Shown here in pieces: positions 1-7,199 of a stretch of 32,534 nt of DNA. Location: positions 1 to 32,534 of the forward strand of contig CAYUCE010000019.1 of the NCBI GenBank assembly GCA_964443275.1. The letters run 5' to 3'. The translations under genes and the position numbers were made by a program. Numbering within the stretch: position 1 is the first letter of the stretch; every line of letters begins with the position of its first letter. The notes beneath the pieces were generated by a model, which had not been told where the DNA came from, made no database searches, and saw only the letters and a program-made list of their open reading frames with translations. This stretch comes from CAYUCE01 sp964443275 (lineage in GTDB: Bacteria > Bipolaricaulota > Bipolaricaulia > CAYUCE01).

Positions 1-911
1 GTCATGATTACAAATTCATCTTGAGCTAGTAATGCATTCCAATATGCTCTTTCCACAGTGGGCACACCTAATACAATGGCCGAGATAAGAGCTCCGGAAA
101 CCAGGGTACGAAAGGAAAATCCAAAGTTGGTAATAATTGGATTGATAGCGTTTCTGAATACATGCTTGTATATAACTATTGATTCCTTAAGTCCTTTGGC
201 TCTGGCAGTTTGGGTAAACTGTCGATTTATAAATTCAAGCATTTGACCGCGCATTAATCTTACCCCACCGGCCATGGTAGCAGTTCCAGTAACTACCACA
301 TAAGGCCAAACATGCCAGAAAAAGTTTGCTATTTTTCCCCAGTTGGGCATGAAACCATAAAACCAGGGAACCGCGATATACCTTTGAATAAAAAGACCCT
401 GGATACCGAGATTAGGACCTACTTCAAATACAGCCGCTAATAAGTACAAAATTATTAAGGCTAAGAAAAAATTAGGTATAGATAGACCAATAAAGGATAG
501 GAAAGTGAAAAAATGATCGCTGGGGGCGTATTGGTGAGTGGCCGAATAAATACCAATAGGTATAGAAAGCAAATAGGTGAAGGCTATTGAGCAGAGCCCT
601 AAAAAAATTGTGTAACCCAGCCTACCGGCAAAAAGGACTTCGCTTACCGATTGATAATTAGCGAAGGAATAACCAAAATCCAGGCGGGTAACGACACCTT
701 TTAACCACCTCCAATAACGTACGTAGATAGGCTGATCCAAACCTAGATTTTCCTTAATCTCCTGTATTCTTTCCCTGCTTATAGTAGGATCCATCTGATG
801 GGTAGTTAAATAACTACCAGGGATTAATTGTATTATTACAAAAGACAGGATGGATACCATTATTAATGTAGGTACCATATATAATGTTCTACGGATTATA
901 TAAGAAATCAT
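1..911 (-). CDS. ABC transporter permease, DppB/OppB type (3' end beyond window)
   Basis: Inner-membrane permease subunit of a peptide/nickel-type ABC importer. Reading the minus strand from the ATG at 911 gives an uninterrupted frame of 303 codons that runs off the left edge. It begins MISYIIRRTLYMVPTLIMVS, the usual DppB N-terminal membrane anchor. The family's EAA loop, which contacts the ATPase, is visible near 180-260 (RLMRGQMLEFINRQF, then TARAKGL). The last visible residues, around RAYWNALLAQDEFVIM, match the typical C-terminal end, so only some 10-30 residues should be missing. There is only a weak GAGTG ribosome site before the ATG. It lies downstream of the substrate-binding protein gene, with a hairpin terminator between them. 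The DppC permease and the ATPases would be expected to the left of the window. Substrate specificity cannot be read from the sequence. Confidence 0.93.
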   Translation of the reverse strand, partial: MISYIIRRTLYMVPTLIMVSILSFVIIQLIPGSYLTTHQMDPTISRERIQEIKENLGLDQPIYVRYWRWLKGVVTRLDFGYSFANYQSVSEVLFAGRLGYTIFLGLCSIAFTYLLSIPIGIYSATHQYAPSDHFFTFLSFIGLSIPNFFLALIILYLLAAVFEVGPNLGIQGLFIQRYIAVPWFYGFMPNWGKIANFFWHVWPYVVVTGTATMAGGVRLMRGQMLEFINRQFTQTARAKGLKESIVIYKHVFRNAINPIITNFGFSFRTLVSGALISAIVLGVPTVERAYWNALLAQDEFVIM

Positions 912-927
912 CACTCAAAGATAGGAA

Positions 928-971
928 AATAAGCCGAAGGAGGCAAGTAGAAATGCCTCCTTCGGCTTATT
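928..971 (-). terminator. Perfect hairpin between binding-protein gene and permease gene
   Basis: Arms at 928-945 and 954-971 are perfectly complementary over 18 bp around an 8-nt loop, and on the minus strand the stem is followed by a short T-rich run (TTTTCC). It lies 28 bp past the stop of the substrate-binding protein gene and 16 bp before the permease start. Such hairpins between a binding-protein gene and its permease commonly act as partial terminators or 3' stabilisers that keep the binding protein in excess. The short T-run argues for partial rather than complete termination. Confidence 0.8.
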
Positions 972-999
972 AATCACAGACCACTTTTTTAAAATTTAA

Positions 1000-2823
1000 C
1001 TATTCTTCAGTTCTCCATACGTACTCAGCATGTCCATAAGGATAGGAAGCAAAGGACCCGATAGGATTAAAGGTCTCCGTATTCTGAATGTCCTCTGCAT
1101 GTGCATATAGGTATACCTGAGCGGCTGTGTAAATTATTGGGGCATGCTGTGCATGCATCAGTTGCCACTCTGCGTAGTAAGGATACCTTTCTTCGAATCC
1201 TATATGTTTCTTCCCTTCATTTAGAAGTTCATCTACCTTTTTCTCGTATTCAGTTAGGTTTTCCGCTGCGCCGTAGTGCCAGAAGTGAAGGGAACCGTCC
1301 GATTTGTAGACGTTATCTCCACTGCTTGGCTCGATGGGATCACCAACCAGACCTATTATTACCGACTCATATTTAGCAGATAATAATCTTTGCACTAATT
1401 GATTAAACTTAATGGCGTTAAGCACCATCTTGACTCCTACTTTCCCCAGATCTTCAGCGATAAGATTACCAATATCAACCCGCTGTGTATTTCCTTTATT
1501 GGTCATACAGACAAATTCCAGAGGCTTTCCGTTAGGAAGCTCTCTAATCCCGTCTCCATTAGTATCCTTTAGCCCTAACTCATCCAGGAGAGAAGCTGCC
1601 TTTTCCGGATCATATTCTCCCGGAAATGCATTCCCCGCTTCTGAGTTGTAGTAAGGGGATAGCTGTGAAATTGCGCTATTTTGAGCCAAGGCCAGACCGT
1701 TGAAGACGATATTGATGATATCCGATCTATTTATGGCATAGGAGACAGCCCGTCGGAATTTAGACTGTGAGAATACCTCCGCTAAAGCCTCGTTATCTGC
1801 GTCCCAATTGAAAGTAAGGAAGTCAGTGCCTCTGGGTGCCCCTTCCTTTCCTTTTTTGATTATCACATTCCAGTCTTCCCGGTCCTCATTTCTAAGCAGG
1901 AAAGGAATGTCCTCCGCTCGGGCGGCTAAAAGATCAGTTTCGTGATTTTTAAATTTCAACAAACTTACATCTAAATCCTCAACTTTCAAAACGATATATC
2001 CATCCAAATATGGCAATTGTGTGCTACTGGGATCAACTTTCCAGTAATAGGGATTTCTTTCCAATACTACCTGTTGAGCGGGAGTGAAGGTCTTCAGCCT
2101 AAATGGTCCCGCTCCTACAATCTTCTCCGGGTTTTTAGCAGCCGTATCAAGCCCCCAAGCATTGTTAAAATTACCCTTGGGGACATCAAGATTAGTCTTA
2201 TGCACTAAGTCTTTAACTATATGTTCTGGGTAAGGGGCAAAGCCAATATTCCTTATAAACGGCCCGTATGTGGTAGGAGTGGTAAATTGGATGGTATAGT
2301 CATCGATTTTCTTTATGGTGGGAAGTTCACCCTCAATCTTCAAGACATCGCGGGTATCAGTATCTACATCCTCATTTGCTATCAAATTTCGGTAAGTGAA
2401 AACGAAATCGTCAGCGGTCACCGGTTCTCCATCTGAAAATCTCATCTTTCTAAGATGGAAGGTATAAGTCAATCCATCCTCGGATACCTCCCAACTTTTC
2501 GCGCCGGCCGGTACCGTCTTTCCAGTAGCGGGGCTAACGCCAGTCACTCCCCCTCCCATGATCCTGTTTAGAACTTCGGATGAAGAAGTCTCATCAGCTA
2601 GAAGGCTATTGAATGTCTTAGGAAGGGCAGTAGCTGAATAAGTGACCCATCCTCCGTGCTCTCCCGGAGTTAGTTCACCAAATCCCCATAAGTCATCCTT
2701 TTGACCTATAGGAACCACTAATGGATCTTCAGGTGCATAATTCTCTTGAGCTGAAGATACTAGTGCAAATACTGAAAACGCAAAGATCAAACTTACAAAA
2801 ATCGCTAATACTTTTCTTTTCAT
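1000..2823 (-). CDS. Peptide ABC transporter substrate-binding protein (family 5, DppA/OppA-like)
   Basis: Extracytoplasmic binding protein that delivers peptides (or another family-5 ligand) to the permease encoded downstream. The 607-residue length fits the SBP_bac_5 family. The N-terminus has KRK, a hydrophobic stretch and an SSA-Q type signal peptidase I site near residue 25. There is no lipobox Cys, so the mature protein should be soluble in a periplasm rather than a lipoprotein. Family-typical segments are visible: YTFHLRKMRFSDGEPVTADD around residues 115-135, a long YWKVDP-type strand near 260, and FRRAVSYAINRSDI near 350. The start is fixed by a perfect AAGGAGG 8 bases before the ATG. 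The HEAT-repeat gene lies 53 bp upstream on the same strand, and a strong hairpin follows the stop. Ligand unknown. Confidence 0.95.
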   Translation of the reverse strand: MKRKVLAIFVSLIFAFSVFALVSSAQENYAPEDPLVVPIGQKDDLWGFGELTPGEHGGWVTYSATALPKTFNSLLADETSSSEVLNRIMGGGVTGVSPATGKTVPAGAKSWEVSEDGLTYTFHLRKMRFSDGEPVTADDFVFTYRNLIANEDVDTDTRDVLKIEGELPTIKKIDDYTIQFTTPTTYGPFIRNIGFAPYPEHIVKDLVHKTNLDVPKGNFNNAWGLDTAAKNPEKIVGAGPFRLKTFTPAQQVVLERNPYYWKVDPSSTQLPYLDGYIVLKVEDLDVSLLKFKNHETDLLAARAEDIPFLLRNEDREDWNVIIKKGKEGAPRGTDFLTFNWDADNEALAEVFSQSKFRRAVSYAINRSDIINIVFNGLALAQNSAISQLSPYYNSEAGNAFPGEYDPEKAASLLDELGLKDTNGDGIRELPNGKPLEFVCMTNKGNTQRVDIGNLIAEDLGKVGVKMVLNAIKFNQLVQRLLSAKYESVIIGLVGDPIEPSSGDNVYKSDGSLHFWHYGAAENLTEYEKKVDELLNEGKKHIGFEERYPYYAEWQLMHAQHAPIIYTAAQVYLYAHAEDIQNTETFNPIGSFASYPYGHAEYVWRTEE

Positions 2824-2876
2824 TTAAATACCTCCTTATATAACTTTTAACGTGACTTATACATCCTCTTAACTTC

Positions 2877-3839
2877 TCACAAATTTACATATCGGTCGGC
2901 AAGTGCTTCTATCAGTGAGTTACGATACGCTTCTGTTTCTGCCGTTGAGGCAGCTACCACCATGCCTACCAGCTCTTGCTCAGTCTTCTCGGATTCAATC
3001 AAAGCCTTAGCTAAAGCCATTCCGGCTCCAGATTGTAATTCCATTGTTTGCCCGCTTTTAGCCAAGTTAGCTAATTCATCCATGCTCAGCTTTCCAGCTG
3101 ATAATTGACCAAATGCATTTCCGGCAGCAGCTCTCACCCATTTGTCCAGTTCTAAATTGGCGGCCATAGTCTTAAGTTCCTCCAGGCTCGGACTGGGAGG
3201 AAAAGGGCCAACGTATCTAATAGCTAGAGCCTCTGAGGCAGCTCTTTTTATTTTATCACTTTCAGTCTCAGCAATGAGCGTTTTTAGCTCTTCAGATGTT
3301 TTAATATTTGGGTAAATCGCTGATAGGGCTTCAACGGCTGCGTTTTTGAGGGCTTCTGTCTCACCATTCTTAGCAATCTCTTCCAAATTCTCAGCAGCAT
3401 ATCCTTCAACACCCTTTACCCCGAATGAAGTATAAAAGTTTGCTAAAGCTATTCCAGCAGCCTCCCTAATTTGGGGATTCTCACCCTCCACTGCCCTCTT
3501 TTCTAAGTTCTCGGCTATCTTCTGGGCTTCCTCAGAAGTGGTTATCTCACTTACGTCTCCGTAAAGTCCTGCTAAAGCTGGAACCGCTGCCTCTTTCAGT
3601 TCTTCTGTTGCTGTCGTGGTTGCAACCTCTTCTAATTCCTCAACAGTCATATCCGATTCCAAATATAATTTGCTCAAAGCTAAGGCAGCAGCCTCCCTTA
3701 TCTCAGGAATAAAATCAGTAGCGGCAATTTCTTTAAGTTCTGTTTCAGAGCGGGCAAACGTGGAGATTCCCGCTAAAAGCAAAGTTGATACTATTATCAA
3801 CAGTACGATGGAACATACTTTTACTCTCGATTTGCTCAT
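2877..3839 (-). CDS. Secreted HEAT/ARM-like alpha-helical repeat protein
   Basis: A 320-residue exported protein of unknown specific role. Residues 1-29 are a signal peptide (SKSRVK, then a hydrophobic core, cleavage near STFA). The rest is almost entirely about eight helical repeats. Each has an EL..IA type helix followed by a helix of the form [EK]hxxAAxxALAxxY, with the AA pairs near residues 50, 84, 127, 167, 200, 238 and 271, about 34-43 residues apart. This resembles HEAT/armadillo repeats, which usually serve as protein-binding scaffolds. AAGGAGG sits ahead of the ATG and a good promoter lies about 110 bp upstream. The peptide-binding protein gene starts 53 bp downstream and is probably co-transcribed, so a periplasmic partner role in peptide uptake is possible, but this is inference. 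Confidence 0.85.
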   Translation of the reverse strand: MSKSRVKVCSIVLLIIVSTLLLAGISTFARSETELKEIAATDFIPEIREAAALALSKLYLESDMTVEELEEVATTTATEELKEAAVPALAGLYGDVSEITTSEEAQKIAENLEKRAVEGENPQIREAAGIALANFYTSFGVKGVEGYAAENLEEIAKNGETEALKNAAVEALSAIYPNIKTSEELKTLIAETESDKIKRAASEALAIRYVGPFPPSPSLEELKTMAANLELDKWVRAAAGNAFGQLSAGKLSMDELANLAKSGQTMELQSGAGMALAKALIESEKTEQELVGMVVAASTAETEAYRNSLIEALADRYVNL

Positions 3840-3944
3840 ACTATACCTCCTTATTATTTTGTTCCTGCCTTCATTACAGATCTATAAACCTTTCTCTCCT
3901 CATATATCACCTTCCTTGTCTTTAATTATTTACCTCAACTAAAA

Positions 3945-3972
3945 ATTATATCAAGACAAAAAAATAATTCAA
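3945..3972 (-). promoter_or_regulatory. Sigma70-type promoter of the HEAT/peptide-transport operon
   Basis: On the minus strand, TTGAAT (3967-3972) and a perfect TATAAT (3945-3950) are separated by 16 bp. The expected transcript start near 3938 gives a leader of about 100 nt before the HEAT-repeat gene. I see no strong hairpin in that leader. Confidence 0.65.
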
Positions 3973-4159
3973 ATTGAATAGCCATCGAGATTTGGAGAAG
4001 AAGTAAATTGAAAGTACTTTAATCTGGAGTTAGTGAAATCAAAGAGTTAGGATCGGTAGAAATTGATAGTAGCAAGCGTAGCCTGCCATATATTCGCGCT
4101 AGGTTAAGATAAATTAAGATAATCGAGACCTTCTCAAACTGAATATTTTGCCCTGAAGC

Positions 4160-4188
4160 TTGACTCTATAAGACTAAGACTCTATCAT
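4160..4188 (+). promoter_or_regulatory. Sigma70-type promoter ahead of the AMMECR1 gene
   Basis: TTGACT (4160-4165), a 17-bp spacer and TATCAT (4183-4188). Transcription would begin near 4195, downstream of the possible TTG start at 4192, which favours the ATG at 4240 as the true start. The rest of the non-coding stretch 3840-4239 shows only this promoter and the divergent one at 3945-3972. Confidence 0.65.
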
Positions 4189-4239
4189 GAATTGGAAAAG
4201 AATCCGCATCAACCAATTAAGTGGGTTTCTTTAATCGCT

Positions 4240-4791
4240 ATGTCCAGATGCGAAAGTTCACCGGAAAGTGATCAAATTAAGACAATGTATATTGACTTGG
4301 CAGCTAAAGCTATAGAAAGTTACGTAACCAATGGGGAAGTTATGGATTTACCGGAAGATTGCCCAAAAGATTTTTATGAAGAAAGAAAGGGTGTATTTGT
4401 TTCCATAAAAAAGGAGGGCGAGCTTCGCGGCTGTATAGGAACTTATATCCCTACTGAAGAGAATCTAGGCAAGGAGATAATTACTAATGCCATCAAGGCA
4501 GCTACCGGTGATCCGCGGTTTCCGCCGATAACAGAGGAGGAACTTGATAAGTTAGAAATTAGTGTGGATATTTTATCCAAACCGGCCAAGTGCTCTCGAG
4601 AAGACCTGGATCCAAAGCGATATGGAATACTAGTGGAAAAAGGGGGCCGAAAGGGTCTGTTACTTCCCGATTTAGAGGGGGTGGATACTGTGAATGATCA
4701 ACTCGATATAGCCAAAAGGAAAGCCGGTATCAGCCCCCAGGAAGAGGTCGAAATATACAGATTCAGGGTAGAAAGGCACAAAAAAACTTAA
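4240..4791 (+). CDS. AMMECR1-domain protein
   Basis: A 183-residue AMMECR1-family protein (the AmmeMemoRadiSam 'A' component). The family hallmark is clear: KEGELRGCIGTY, followed by NAIKAATGDPRFPPI and ELDKLEISVDILS, with PDLEGVDTVNDQL near the C-terminus. The conserved LRGCIG motif with its Cys is intact. The biochemical function of this family is unsettled. The domain is often found with a MEMO-like protein and a radical SAM enzyme; no MEMO gene is in this window, and the radical SAM gene at 16.6-17.6 kb is of a different subgroup. The frame stays open upstream to a TTG at 4192, but the promoter would start the transcript near 4195, so the ATG at 4240 was chosen. Neither start has a good ribosome site. 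Confidence 0.9.
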   Translation: MSRCESSPESDQIKTMYIDLAAKAIESYVTNGEVMDLPEDCPKDFYEERKGVFVSIKKEGELRGCIGTYIPTEENLGKEIITNAIKAATGDPRFPPITEEELDKLEISVDILSKPAKCSREDLDPKRYGILVEKGGRKGLLLPDLEGVDTVNDQLDIAKRKAGISPQEEVEIYRFRVERHKKT

Positions 4792-4859
4792 GGGTAACCC
4801 GGGTAAATCCTTGTTGAGCTTACCCCCAATTAAATCTTCCTGAAATCACTCCCGGAAGT

Positions 4860-4868
4860 TGTTATAAT
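4860..4868 (+). promoter_or_regulatory. Extended -10 promoter directly abutting the mtaB start (leaderless)
   Basis: TGTTATAAT is a full extended -10 element (TGn plus a perfect TATAAT) ending 9 bases before the ATG at 4878. No convincing -35 is seen, as is usual for extended -10 promoters. Transcription would start around 4874-4876, leaving at most a few leader bases and no Shine-Dalgarno, so mtaB mRNA is probably leaderless. Confidence 0.6.
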
Positions 4869-4877
4869 TATCATGAG

Positions 4878-6215
4878 ATGAAAACTATTGCTTTTCGCAC
4901 TTTGGGTTGTCGAGCTAACCAATACGACACCCAAATGATGAGGGAGAAGCTTCCCAAGGAATGGAAGCTAGTTCCTCCAAACAATAAGGCGGACGTCTTT
5001 TGCATAAATACCTGTACGGTTACCAATTCATCCGACAGCAAATCACGGCAATATATCCGGCAAGCTAAAAGGAAAAACCCTAACAGCTTAATCTTAGTCA
5101 CCGGTTGTTATGCTCATAGTTCTCCCCGAGAAGTCTACAATGTAAAAGGGGTAGATGTAGTCTTTGATAATACCCAAAAATCCAATATAGCAAAGATAAC
5201 AAAAGCTGCCTTAAACGGTAAAAGGGGTATAATAACTGGCAACGGAGATCGTAACCGACTGACCAGCGAGAAAATTACTTTCGATGAAAAGCACACCCGG
5301 GCCTTTCTAAAAATTCAGGATGGATGTCAAAAGCGCTGTTCATTTTGCAAAATCACCTACACTCGAGGCCCATCCAGAAGTAAACCAATAAGAAAGATCA
5401 TAGAAGAGGTAAAAGAGCTAGTGGCCAATGAATATAGAGAGGTAGTCTTCTGCGGAATTAACCTAGCTGAGTACGGTAAAGAGAGCCAAAAAATCGGACC
5501 AGAAAACAATAAATATCCGCTACTTGAACTGTTAACCAAATGTGCGAAAATAAATAAGCTTAGAAGAATTCGCCTATCATCGATAAATCTGGAGGGGATA
5601 AGCTCAAAATTGCTAAAATTTTTTACCCAAACCGATAAAGCTTGCCCCTATTTTCATATTCCCCTTCAGTCCGGCGATGATCAAATTTTAAGAAAAATGC
5701 GCCGCGGCTATAAGGCGGAGGATTACCTCAGAAAGGTAAATCAAATAAAAAGTATTATACCTAACGCTACGCTAGGTTGTGATATTATGATTGGCTTCCC
5801 GGGAGAAACTGAAGAAAATTTTGCTAATACTTGCCAATTAGTTGAAGAATTGGGTTTTATTAATACCCATGTATTCAGATATTCGAAAAGAGAAGGTACC
5901 CCAGCAGCAAGCTTTAAAAATCAAGTCCCCGAACGAATCAAAAAAAAGCGAATGGATTTGCTAAAAAGAATAACAAAAAGGGTAGAAAAAAGAGAAAAGA
6001 GCCGTTTTATAGGTCGAAACTTACAAATTTTAATAGAAGAGGAAAGTCCTCTAGCCTGTGCCAGTTGGAGAGGATACTCTAAAAATTTCATCGATGTTCA
6101 CATCCAGGGTGGAGATGGCTTAGAACCAAACAAGTTGGTAGAAGTGAAAGTAAAAAAACTAGCGGAAAACCATGGCTACCCCCTATTGGGTTATGCGGTT
6201 TCCTCCACTTATTAA
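4878..6215 (+). CDS. mtaB: tRNA (N6-L-threonylcarbamoyladenosine(37)-C2)-methylthiotransferase MtaB
   Basis: Radical SAM methylthiotransferase that converts t6A37 of ANN-decoding tRNAs to ms2t6A. The 445-residue length is normal. The N-terminal UPF0004 domain carries the three Cys of the auxiliary [4Fe-4S] cluster (C11 in TLGCRANQYD, C46 in NTCTVTN, C77 in VTGCYAH). The radical SAM motif CQKRCSFC (C150, C154, C157) follows, with a C-terminal TRAM-like region from about residue 380. The TLGCR.NQYD and TCTVTN signatures favour MtaB over MiaB or RimO. The start is set by the extended -10 promoter immediately upstream; there is no ribosome binding site. phoH follows after 12 bp, so the two are probably co-transcribed. 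Confidence 0.92.
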   Translation: MKTIAFRTLGCRANQYDTQMMREKLPKEWKLVPPNNKADVFCINTCTVTNSSDSKSRQYIRQAKRKNPNSLILVTGCYAHSSPREVYNVKGVDVVFDNTQKSNIAKITKAALNGKRGIITGNGDRNRLTSEKITFDEKHTRAFLKIQDGCQKRCSFCKITYTRGPSRSKPIRKIIEEVKELVANEYREVVFCGINLAEYGKESQKIGPENNKYPLLELLTKCAKINKLRRIRLSSINLEGISSKLLKFFTQTDKACPYFHIPLQSGDDQILRKMRRGYKAEDYLRKVNQIKSIIPNATLGCDIMIGFPGETEENFANTCQLVEELGFINTHVFRYSKREGTPAASFKNQVPERIKKKRMDLLKRITKRVEKREKSRFIGRNLQILIEEESPLACASWRGYSKNFIDVHIQGGDGLEPNKLVEVKVKKLAENHGYPLLGYAVSSTY

Positions 6216-6227
6216 ATTAATAAAATT

Positions 6228-7199
6228 ATGAAAGCTTTAGATGATGAATTAGTCTATCGGGAAATAACGCTAAAGGACAGCGACGAGGCCACAGCTTTGT
6301 TAGGCCAATTCAACAAGAATTTAAACTACATTCGGGATAATTTCGATGCAAAAATAGCAGCTCGGGGTAACAAGGTAACCATAGAAGGCGAAGAAGAGGA
6401 AGTTGAAACTGCCTATTTACTATTTAATAAACTGCTTGACATGATCGAAGACAATCATATACCAAACCTTGAGGAGGTGAAGTACATCACTCAGAAAGTA
6501 AAAGAGGATGAAAACGTAGAGGGGGTTCTGGCTGATGTAATCCACGTCACGTACTGGGGAGAGGAGATAAAACCCAAAACCGTAGGCCAGAGAAAATACG
6601 TGGATGCCATGGAGGATTCGGACATCGTCTTCTCCATTGGCCCAGCAGGAACCGGGAAAACCTACCTGGCGGTAGCAGTGGCTATCGAACACTTAAAGAG
6701 AGGGAAGATAAACCGAATCATACTTACCCGCCCGGCAGTTGAAGCCGGGGAAGAACTTGGATTCTTACCCGGTGATATTCAAGCAAAGGTGAACCCCTAT
6801 TTGAGGCCCCTTTACGATGCAATTTATGATATGATACCCGCAGATGAATTTAACAAATTGCGGGATATGGGGAAAGTGGAAATTGCCCCTTTAGCTTTCA
6901 TGCGGGGGCGAACTTTAAACAATAGCTTTGTCATTTTGGACGAAGCCCAAAATACAACCACCACCCAAATGAAGATGTTCTTAACTCGTATGGGTTTTAA
7001 TTCAAAAGTGGTGGTCACCGGTGATATAACTCAAATAGATTTGGAAAGGGGCAAATCCGGACTTAAGGAAGTGCGAAAGATACTGGCTAATATTGAAGGG
7101 ATATCTTTCATTTACCTTGACAAAACAGATGTTGTTAGGCACAAATTAGTAAAGGAAATCATTGAGGCTTATGAAATTTATGAGGGAACAAAAGAGTAG
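6228..7199 (+). CDS. phoH: PhoH family ATPase
   Basis: Cytoplasmic P-loop ATPase/helicase-like protein of the PhoH family, associated with RNA metabolism. The 323-residue length is typical. An N-terminal KH-like region spans about 1-75. Walker A is GPAGTGKT (138-145) and Walker B FVILDEAQN (234-242). TRPAVEAGEELGFLPGD and VVTGDITQIDL are family signatures. It begins 12 bp after mtaB with no ribosome site, so it may rely on translational coupling. The 7TM-HD gene starts inside its last codons. The phoH-yqfF pair is a common bacterial arrangement, usually followed by ybeY, which is absent here. Confidence 0.94.
   Translation: MKALDDELVYREITLKDSDEATALLGQFNKNLNYIRDNFDAKIAARGNKVTIEGEEEEVETAYLLFNKLLDMIEDNHIPNLEEVKYITQKVKEDENVEGVLADVIHVTYWGEEIKPKTVGQRKYVDAMEDSDIVFSIGPAGTGKTYLAVAVAIEHLKRGKINRIILTRPAVEAGEELGFLPGDIQAKVNPYLRPLYDAIYDMIPADEFNKLRDMGKVEIAPLAFMRGRTLNNSFVILDEAQNTTTTQMKMFLTRMGFNSKVVVTGDITQIDLERGKSGLKEVRKILANIEGISFIYLDKTDVVRHKLVKEIIEAYEIYEGTKE

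Noticed and set aside
4192..4239. Longer AMMECR1 protein from the TTG at 4192
   Set aside because: The predicted transcript starts near 4195, and the extra residues have no family similarity.
4801..4825. Terminator after the AMMECR1 gene (GGGTAA / TTACCC)
   Set aside because: Only 6 bp with a 13-nt loop and no T-run.
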